Source of the DNA: Veillonella_A intestinalis
GTDB lineage: Bacteria > Bacillota > Negativicutes > Veillonellales > Veillonellaceae
NCBI RefSeq assembly: GCF_943192895.1
Contig: NZ_CALPCB010000013.1
Location: 1-27,420, forward strand
Length of the DNA: 27,420 nucleotides
Reading direction: 5' to 3'
Shown in pieces: positions 6,989 to 12,485 of the stretch. Under the pieces are notes generated by a model, which made no database searches, had not been told where the DNA came from, and worked only from the letters and a program-made list of their open reading frames with translations. Numbering within the stretch: the first letter of the stretch is position 1; every line of letters starts with the position of its first letter. The position numbers and the translations under genes were made by a program.

Positions 6989-8461
6989 ATGGAAAAGGAT
7001 TCATACTGGGAACAGCGTAGCCGGGAGCGAGAAGCTGAATGGACTAACATTAGCAAGGAAACAATTGAGAAAGAGTTAGCTCAACAGTATGCCAATTCCT
7101 TGCAACGCATTCAAAATGAAATAAATGCCTTGTACGGACGTTTTTCTCGAGATAACAGTATAAGTATCGCAGAAGCTCAGAATCTTATCCGAGGGGATGA
7201 ATTTAGGGTATGGAGAATGGATATTGCAGACTATGTTAGGAAAATAAAAGCTAGTGGTGATAAAAAGCTCCTTAGGGAGTTAAATGTATTGGCTATGCGC
7301 AGTCGGATTTCTCGATTAGATAAGTTGTATGGTGATACATTAAGAGAATTGGTATCCATGGGAATTATTGTTGAAGATAAGATGACAGAATTTTTAACTA
7401 AAGCTTATCAAGATAATTATTATCATACTCGATATGATTTAGGGATTGTAGGTATTGGAATCCCTCGGAATCTAGTGGATTCTACATTAATAGCAAAAGT
7501 ATTAGCAAATCCTTGGAGCGGAAAAAACTATAGCTCACGGATATGGAAAAATACAGAAAGGCTTGCTAAGGTAATTAAACGTGAGGTGACTAATGGGATA
7601 CATAGAGGGTTAAGCATTGATAAGATGGCTAAACATGTGCAAGAAACCATGGAATCTGGACGTAAAGAAGCTGTGCGTTTAGTACGTACAGAGATGAATT
7701 ACGCGAACAATCAAGCTAGTCTTGACAGTATTAAAGATGCAGAAATGCCTTATTACCAATTTATTGCTGTTATTGATGGCCGTACTTCTCATGTGTGCAA
7801 ATCTCATCATGAAGAAGTTTATAAAGTTGAAGAAGCTGTAGCGGGAGTTAATTTACCCCCTTTGCATGCTAATTGTCGTAGTACAATATCAGGAACCCTT
7901 AAGGGGTACGATACTGCTAAAGAAAAAATGGACAATAAAATAACTTTATTTAAAACGATGTCATATGAAGATTATTATAGAGTATACATTAGAAATGACG
8001 TAGAATATGGGATGGAACGTAATTATTTGCCACCAACAGTAGAATTTATTGCTAACCTTGCTAAAAAACAGGAACAGCCTTATAATGTAGTTGAAAAGAT
8101 GGAAGCCAATATTCCAGATATTTTTTATGATGACAATGGGGAGCCTGTATATCCTCCATCGGATGGGGCAATTGGCGCTGTGAGAGCGATTACTTTATTG
8201 CCCGGTCAATTAATATTAGATCGTTATGGACATATTGGTGGGCGGTTCTTTTCTGTTAAAGGAACTCCGTTTTCTCAAAGGGCTATGCCTAGAGCTTCGC
8301 AAAACACAGAGTATCATACATATAGAATATTAAAACCTTTAGATGTTACTGAAGGGCTAGTCGCCCCTTGGTTTGGTGAAGAAGGCTTAGGGATTCAGTA
8401 TAAGAGTGAGATTAGAATTAAAGAACTATTGAAACAGGGAATAATCGAGGAGGTGGAATAA
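6989..8461 (+). CDS. MuF head protein fused to a TNT-type NAD+ glycohydrolase toxin domain
   Basis: A 490-aa fusion (ATG 6989, AGGTG upstream; TTG 6977 rejected). Residues 1-340 are an SPP1 gp7/MuF minor head protein: helical N-terminus, then the MuF core VRLVRTEMNYANNQ (about 229-242), IDGRTSHVC (262-270) and LPPLHANCRS (289-298). After a linker, residues about 388-490 read as a TNT domain: PPSDGAIG, LDRYGHIGGRFF (Arg412, Phe420/421), KGTPFSQRAMP (Arg431), then APWFGEEGLGIQY (Gln470). These match the Arg, aromatic, Arg and Gln positions of the tuberculosis necrotizing toxin family, which hydrolyses NAD+. MuF proteins sit in the head and can be ejected with DNA, so this is a virion-carried toxin candidate. 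The gene follows the capsid gene rather than the portal gene, an unusual place. Activity is inferred. Confidence 0.9.
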   Translation: MEKDSYWEQRSREREAEWTNISKETIEKELAQQYANSLQRIQNEINALYGRFSRDNSISIAEAQNLIRGDEFRVWRMDIADYVRKIKASGDKKLLRELNVLAMRSRISRLDKLYGDTLRELVSMGIIVEDKMTEFLTKAYQDNYYHTRYDLGIVGIGIPRNLVDSTLIAKVLANPWSGKNYSSRIWKNTERLAKVIKREVTNGIHRGLSIDKMAKHVQETMESGRKEAVRLVRTEMNYANNQASLDSIKDAEMPYYQFIAVIDGRTSHVCKSHHEEVYKVEEAVAGVNLPPLHANCRSTISGTLKGYDTAKEKMDNKITLFKTMSYEDYYRVYIRNDVEYGMERNYLPPTVEFIANLAKKQEQPYNVVEKMEANIPDIFYDDNGEPVYPPSDGAIGAVRAITLLPGQLILDRYGHIGGRFFSVKGTPFSQRAMPRASQNTEYHTYRILKPLDVTEGLVAPWFGEEGLGIQYKSEIRIKELLKQGIIEEVE

Positions 8462-8722
8462 ATGAATCGAATAGAGTTGAAACAGATTTTACTTGATGCA
8501 GGAGTGCCACCTTTGGAGTTTTCTCTTTTTAAGAACGATAGAAGAAAAGTTGATACGGTGGTTTGCTTATGGCCAACTTCTGACAAAAAGTATGAATTTT
8601 ATATTTATGAACGTGGGAAAAAATATGAAGTTAGGGAATATAGTACTGAAAATGATGGCTGTAAGGCTGTACTGGAAGAATTTTCTTATTCATATCCAGA
8701 GTTAATTCAATATATTAAATGA
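8462..8722 (+). CDS. Probable immunity protein for the TNT toxin domain
   Basis: An 86-aa acidic protein starting directly after the toxin stop codon (TAAATG), with GAGGAGGTGG as ribosome site. It reads as a compact alpha/beta domain: MNRIELKQILLDAGVPP, then KYEFYIYERGKKYEVREYS, then NDGCKAVLEEF. The 'W/Y-x-V/F-Y-x-x-ERG' style strand followed by a C-terminal helix resembles small proteins I recall downstream of TNT-domain toxins in bacterial polymorphic toxin loci. Position, size and coupling all fit an immunity protein protecting the lysogen from NAD+ loss. I cannot assign a numbered immunity family. Confidence 0.72.
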   Translation: MNRIELKQILLDAGVPPLEFSLFKNDRRKVDTVVCLWPTSDKKYEFYIYERGKKYEVREYSTENDGCKAVLEEFSYSYPELIQYIK

Positions 8723-8750
8723 ACCGCTTACGAGAAGTAGGCGGTTTTTT
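8722..8750 (+). terminator. Intrinsic terminator after the immunity gene
   Basis: AACCGCTTAC-gagaa-GTAGGCGGTT forms a 10-bp stem with one G-T pair, followed by a T run. It begins at the immunity stop codon and lies inside what should be one late operon. Confidence 0.82.
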
Positions 8751-8773
8751 AATGCCCGAAAAGAGGTGAAAGC

Positions 8774-9154
8774 TTGGTTAGTTATATAAGTATTAATGAC
8801 GCTATTGCTGAAATTGTTGATAGAGTTAAGCTTGTTGAAGAAATTAATGAGCTTAGCTATTTGCAACAGCTACAAATAGAGCAGTTTATATATGATATTG
8901 TTGACTATTGCCACCGAGAAGATTTTCCCAGAACCTTAGTGTTAACAGTAGCTAACTTAATAGCTACTTATTATATGGAACAGGAAAATTCAGTTAGAGA
9001 AGCTCCTTTAAAAGCATTGGAAGAAAATGATACTAAATTTGAGTTTGCTGTAGCAGAAGTAGATATGACAGATTTATTGAGCAATCAGTTATTGAACAAA
9101 TTGCGACCTAAATTAAATTTGTATCGAAAGTTGGTGCGTAATGGGAAGTGGTAA
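8774..9154 (+). CDS. Head-tail connector protein (YqbG/DUF3199-like position)
   Basis: TTG 8774 with AGAGGTGA upstream is the likely start; no ATG fits. The 126-aa helical protein contains LQIEQFIYDIVDYCHREDFPRTLVLTVANLIATYYM, typical of gp6-type connectors that dock on the portal. Position after the capsid genes and directly before a DUF3599-like gene matches YqbG in the skin/PBSX family. Overlaps the next gene by 14 bases. The family name rests mostly on synteny. Confidence 0.75.
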   Translation: MVSYISINDAIAEIVDRVKLVEEINELSYLQQLQIEQFIYDIVDYCHREDFPRTLVLTVANLIATYYMEQENSVREAPLKALEENDTKFEFAVAEVDMTDLLSNQLLNKLRPKLNLYRKLVRNGKW

Positions 9155-9506
9155 ATACAGACAGTTATTAGCAAAATATATGAGATATGACCGTGTTACC
9201 GTAATTAGGCAAGTAGAAGCTACTGACGAAATTGGTGCTGATGAGTATGCGGAAACAGTGATTTATGCTGATATACCTTGTAAATTAGGTCAAGCAGGAA
9301 AGAATGCCATTAATAATTTACAGTCTAATAGTGTGGCACATATTACTGAAGAATTACGGTTGTGTTTGGCACCTGAATATGAGATTTTGGCTAATGATAA
9401 ATTAATCGTACGACATAAGGGACAAACATTTACATTTTGGGCTTCTAAGGCGTTTAAGTATATGACACATCAAGAAGTAAATGTATTAGTAAAAACGGAG
9501 GCTTAA
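9141..9506 (+). CDS. Head closure protein (XkdH/DUF3599-like)
   Basis: A 121-aa beta-rich protein with the look of XkdH/YqbH head completion proteins: MRYDRVTVIRQVEATDEIGADEYAET, IPCKLGQAG, then APEYEILANDKLIVRHKGQTFTFWASKAF. These seal the portal after packaging and provide the interface for the tail. The start overlaps the preceding gene and the stop abuts the next ATG (TAAATG). Confidence 0.78.
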   Translation: MGSGKYRQLLAKYMRYDRVTVIRQVEATDEIGADEYAETVIYADIPCKLGQAGKNAINNLQSNSVAHITEELRLCLAPEYEILANDKLIVRHKGQTFTFWASKAFKYMTHQEVNVLVKTEA

Positions 9507-9863
9507 ATGGAGATTACCGGATTTAAAGAACTTTATGAGCAATTAGACAAAATTAGAAATTCTCAACGAAAGCTAAATACATTTGTAGCACAGCAAGGTG
9601 AAATATTGCGTGGCGAAGCAATTAATAATACACCAAAGGATACTGGCCTCTTACGTCAAAGTTGGCGACGGAGTAGAGCTACACAAAGTAAATGTGAAGT
9701 GTACAATAATGTTGAATATGCAGGACATGTAGAATATGGCCATCGCACTCGTAATGGAGGTTTTGTAAAAGGCTCCAAAATGTTACATAAAGCTATGTTA
9801 ACGCATAAAAAAGAATTTATTGAAAATACAAAAGATATATTAAGGAATATACTCAATGATTAG
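9507..9863 (+). CDS. HK97 gp10-like tail completion protein
   Basis: A 118-aa protein with the clear gp10 family signature: N-terminal coiled helix ending GEILRGEAINNTPKDTGLLRQSW, then a strand pair VYNNVEYAGHVEYGHRTRNGGFVKGSKML, and a C-terminal helix. In PBSX-like phages this is XkdI/YqbI, at the top of the tail tube. GGAGG lies 6 bases before the ATG. It overlaps the next gene by 8 bases. Confidence 0.87.
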   Translation: MEITGFKELYEQLDKIRNSQRKLNTFVAQQGEILRGEAINNTPKDTGLLRQSWRRSRATQSKCEVYNNVEYAGHVEYGHRTRNGGFVKGSKMLHKAMLTHKKEFIENTKDILRNILND

Positions 9864-10308
9864 TTTACGAACTATACAACAACGGATTGTAGCAATATTA
9901 AAAGCAAAATATCCTGATTATAAAGTGTATTTTGATAATATTGAAAAATCAATGCAAAGTTATTTTTATATTGAAATGAATGTGGTTTCACATACAGTTG
10001 ATAGGATATATTTTGACCGTTATTTACAAATTGATATTGCGTTTCGTCCTAAAGAAGATTCCTTGGGACGTGTTAAAAGGGCGGACCTCTATAATATGGC
10101 TGATGAGTTAGAAACACTCATACGGCCCATTTTTTATGTTGAAGACAGAGCAATTACTGTATTAAAAGCAGAACAAACTATTGTGGATGAAGTACTGCAT
10201 TATATTTTTGATTTGGACTTTACAGATGCATTCACTGTAGAGGAGAAATATGAATTAATGCAAAATTTAGATTTAAGTATTAATGATAAAGGAGAAGAAC
10301 ATGGCTAG
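9856..10308 (+). CDS. Tail terminator-like protein (XkdJ/YqbJ position)
   Basis: A 150-aa protein between the gp10-like and sheath genes, the position of XkdJ/YqbJ. It opens MISLRTIQQRIVAILKAKYPDYKVYFDNI, has strands such as SYFYIEMNVVSHTVD and YLQIDIAFRPKED, and a helix NMADELETLIRPIFYV; this order resembles tail terminator/joining folds that cap the tube. It overlaps the sheath gene by 8 bases. Role is inferred from position and fold pattern. Confidence 0.78.
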   Translation: MISLRTIQQRIVAILKAKYPDYKVYFDNIEKSMQSYFYIEMNVVSHTVDRIYFDRYLQIDIAFRPKEDSLGRVKRADLYNMADELETLIRPIFYVEDRAITVLKAEQTIVDEVLHYIFDLDFTDAFTVEEKYELMQNLDLSINDKGEEHG

Positions 10309-11446
10309 ACCAGATGCAACAACAAATGAAACAAACTATGGATTACCTTGGGTCTTAATTGATTTTAAGACGAAGGCAGCAACTGCTATTGCTCGTAGTG
10401 CTCGAGGAATTGTAGCAATGATTTTGCATAATGAAACTGAGGATACACAGAAAATGTATCGAATTGATGATGTGTCAGATATTCCTGAAAAAGGATTATC
10501 CGAAAAGAGCATTGAACTAATTAAGCTATGCTTAAAAGGGACTCCTGCACGAATTTTACTATATACTATCCCAGACAGTACAGTTGAAGGCGCAGCTAAT
10601 TCTATTGCGAGTACACTTAAGAAATTAGGACATGTTAAATGGAATTATTTGTGTGCACCGGATAGCACTTTTCAGGAACATGAAGACATTGCGTCTTGGA
10701 TTAAGTCAATGTCTGAAAATAAAGATAAAACATATAAAGCAGTTTTAGCTAATAACAAAGGTGACCACGAGTGCATAATTAATTTCACAACTGATGCTAT
10801 TAATGTACAAACCGACATGGATGAGGACAACAATCCTGTATATACCACATATGATGCAACGACGTATACTGCTCGCATGGCAGGTGTTTTAGCCGGTTTA
10901 CCATTAGACCGTAGTGCCACTTATTACTCTCTACCTGAAGTTTCTTCAGTAGAGCAATATGAAGACCCTGATGAAGCTGTAAAAAATGGAGAGCTTATTT
11001 TAATTGATGAAGAAGACGGGAATGGAGTTAAAATCGCTAGAGGCGTTAATTCATTTACGTCGTTTACAAAAGAAAAAGGTGCCACTTATCGCAAAATCAA
11101 AATTGTAGAAGGTGTGCATATGGTTAAGGACGATTTACGTGATACCTTTAAAAGTTATTATGCGGGGGCATACATTAATCATTACCGCAATAAAATGTTG
11201 TTCTGTGCTGCCGTCGATGTATATTTTAATAACCTTAAAGGCAATGTATTAGATCCTGATGGTAAAAATAATATCGACATTAATGAAGAATGGCAACGTA
11301 ATTATGCTAAGCTTCAAGGCGAAGATACATCTAAGATGACTGCAATGGAAATTCGCAAATATAATACTGGCGATACGATAGCATTAACAGGTGATGTTAA
11401 GTTTGTAGATGCAATGGAAAATTTACAAATTTCTTTTACTATGTAA
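10301..11446 (+). CDS. Contractile tail sheath protein (XkdK-like)
   Basis: Start is ATG 10301, preceded by AAAGGAGAAGA; in-frame ATG 10283 lies upstream of that site. The 381-aa protein has an N-terminus of the XkdK class (NYGLPWVLIDFKTKAATAIARSARGIVAMIL), a middle domain with GATYRKIKIVEGVHMVKDDLRDTFKSYY, and ends in strands KFVDAMENLQISFTM that would join neighbours in the sheath lattice. It identifies the phage as a myovirus. The tube gene follows 18 bases later. Confidence 0.92.
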   Translation: MARPDATTNETNYGLPWVLIDFKTKAATAIARSARGIVAMILHNETEDTQKMYRIDDVSDIPEKGLSEKSIELIKLCLKGTPARILLYTIPDSTVEGAANSIASTLKKLGHVKWNYLCAPDSTFQEHEDIASWIKSMSENKDKTYKAVLANNKGDHECIINFTTDAINVQTDMDEDNNPVYTTYDATTYTARMAGVLAGLPLDRSATYYSLPEVSSVEQYEDPDEAVKNGELILIDEEDGNGVKIARGVNSFTSFTKEKGATYRKIKIVEGVHMVKDDLRDTFKSYYAGAYINHYRNKMLFCAAVDVYFNNLKGNVLDPDGKNNIDINEEWQRNYAKLQGEDTSKMTAMEIRKYNTGDTIALTGDVKFVDAMENLQISFTM

Positions 11447-11464
11447 GGAAAGGGGAATTAATAT

Positions 11465-11920
11465 ATGGCTAGAAATAAGGAAGATATTAAATATCGTGGT
11501 CGTCGACGTTGGAATGGCTCTCATGGCCATTTATGGTGGGATGGAGAATTAATTTTTGAAATTTCTAAATATGAATGCAAAGTTACAGCTGAACGAGAAG
11601 ATGTGATTGTTGGGAACTCTAAGGATAGCAAAGTAACTGTTTTAGCAGGTGAAGGAACATTTACTGTTAAAAGTGTAATCAATAGAAACTTAAATAAATT
11701 ATTAGAGGCGTGGAAAGATGGTATTGACCCTCGTTCTACATTAGTGTCTGATATTGATGATCCAGATGCGGTTGATGGACAAAATGAACGTGTCTCTATT
11801 GATAATGTTTGGTTTAACGAATTGACGTTGATGGCATTTGAAAAAGGTAAAGTGGTCGAAAAAGAATTTACCTTTGGGTTTACGCCAGAAGATGCTGTTT
11901 TCTTAGAAACGATTGATTAG
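11465..11920 (+). CDS. Tail tube protein (XkdM/DUF2001-like)
   Basis: A 151-aa protein with the XkdM pattern: RRRWNGSHGHLWWDGELIFEISKYECKV near the N-terminus, beta strands through TVLAGEGTFTVKSVINRN, and a C-terminal VVEKEFTFGFTPEDAVFLETI. It forms the inner tube inside the sheath. GGAAAGGGGAATTAATAT upstream supplies the ribosome site. Its place between sheath and chaperone genes is the invariant PBSX order. Confidence 0.92.
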   Translation: MARNKEDIKYRGRRRWNGSHGHLWWDGELIFEISKYECKVTAEREDVIVGNSKDSKVTVLAGEGTFTVKSVINRNLNKLLEAWKDGIDPRSTLVSDIDDPDAVDGQNERVSIDNVWFNELTLMAFEKGKVVEKEFTFGFTPEDAVFLETID

Positions 11921-11931
11921 GAGGATATAAA

Positions 11932-12294
11932 ATGGCTATTAATATTAAAGAGTTAATTGCAAAAAAAGAAGAGTTAGAAGCTAAAAAATCTATAAAGTAT
12001 GATTTAGTAACATCTATTGGCACTATTACAGTTGCTAAACCATCAGAATCACTAGTTGCAGAAGCTCTTGATTTATCTGATGGTAGTGATGAATATTTAA
12101 TTATTAACAGTGTAGTAGAACCTAATTTAAAAGATAAAGAATTGTTAGAAGCTTTTAATTGTGCGTCTCCTTTTGATATTGTGGGCAAATTGTTCGATGG
12201 CGGGGAAATCGTTGCTATTTCAAAGGCAATTATGAAGACTGCTGGTTATGGTACGCAAATTGAAGCAAAGGTACATGAAACAGTAAAAAACTAA
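11932..12294 (+). CDS. Tail assembly chaperone, zero-frame product (XkdN-like)
   Basis: A 120-aa alpha-helical protein (MAINIKELIAKKEELEAKK, then SIGTITVAKPSESLVAEALDL, then ELLEAFNCASPFDIVGKLF), with the sequence style of XkdN, the chaperone that coats the tape measure during tail assembly. The gene ends GTA AAA AAC TAA, with the slippery heptamer A AAA AAC directly before the stop. It thus corresponds to the short (G-like) product of the G/GT pair. Confidence 0.88.
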   Translation: MAINIKELIAKKEELEAKKSIKYDLVTSIGTITVAKPSESLVAEALDLSDGSDEYLIINSVVEPNLKDKELLEAFNCASPFDIVGKLFDGGEIVAISKAIMKTAGYGTQIEAKVHETVKN

Positions 12295-12351
12295 TTGAGG
12301 ATGACTGGGAGGCAGCTACGGCTGCCTTTTTACTTTTAAAAGGTCATCCTC
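12285..12351 (+). promoter_or_regulatory. Programmed -1 ribosomal frameshift site
   Basis: The heptamer A AAA AAC (12285-12291) is in the correct phase and is followed directly by the zero-frame TAA. After a 5-base spacer, GAGGATGAC (12297-12305) pairs perfectly with GTCATCCTC (12343-12351), enclosing a second hairpin GGCAGC-tacg-GCTGCC (12311-12326). Slippery site, spacer and stem match a canonical -1 frameshift signal. Confidence 0.85.
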
Positions 12352-12485
12352 TTGATTATTTTTTTAGCTTACCTTTATTAGAGAAGATATTTTGCTATGA
12401 AGCGATGAAATTGAATGAGGAATTAGAATTAGCCCGACTTAAACTATTAGCGAAAGGAGGTAGTGTAAATTGGCCAATGAAATGA
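12291..12485 (+). CDS. Tail assembly chaperone, -1 frame extension (GT product)
   Basis: After slippage reading continues in the -1 frame for 64 residues: LIEDDWEAATAAFLLLKGHP, then LDYFFSLPLLEKIFCYEAMK, then a charged helix LNEELELARLKLLAKGG. With the 120 upstream residues this makes a 184-aa fusion ending at TGA 12483-12485, overlapping the tape-measure start by 16 bases. No start codon with a ribosome site opens this frame, so it can only be made by frameshifting. In lambda and many tailed phages the T-part binds the tape measure. Confidence 0.82.
   Translation, partial: LIEDDWEAATAAFLLLKGHPLDYFFSLPLLEKIFCYEAMKLNEELELARLKLLAKGGSVNWPMK

Noticed and set aside
12311..12331. Intrinsic terminator (GGCAGC-tacg-GCTGCC then Ts)
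   Set aside because: It lies inside the -1 frame of the tail chaperone and within a larger 9-bp stem, so a frameshift-stimulating structure explains it better.
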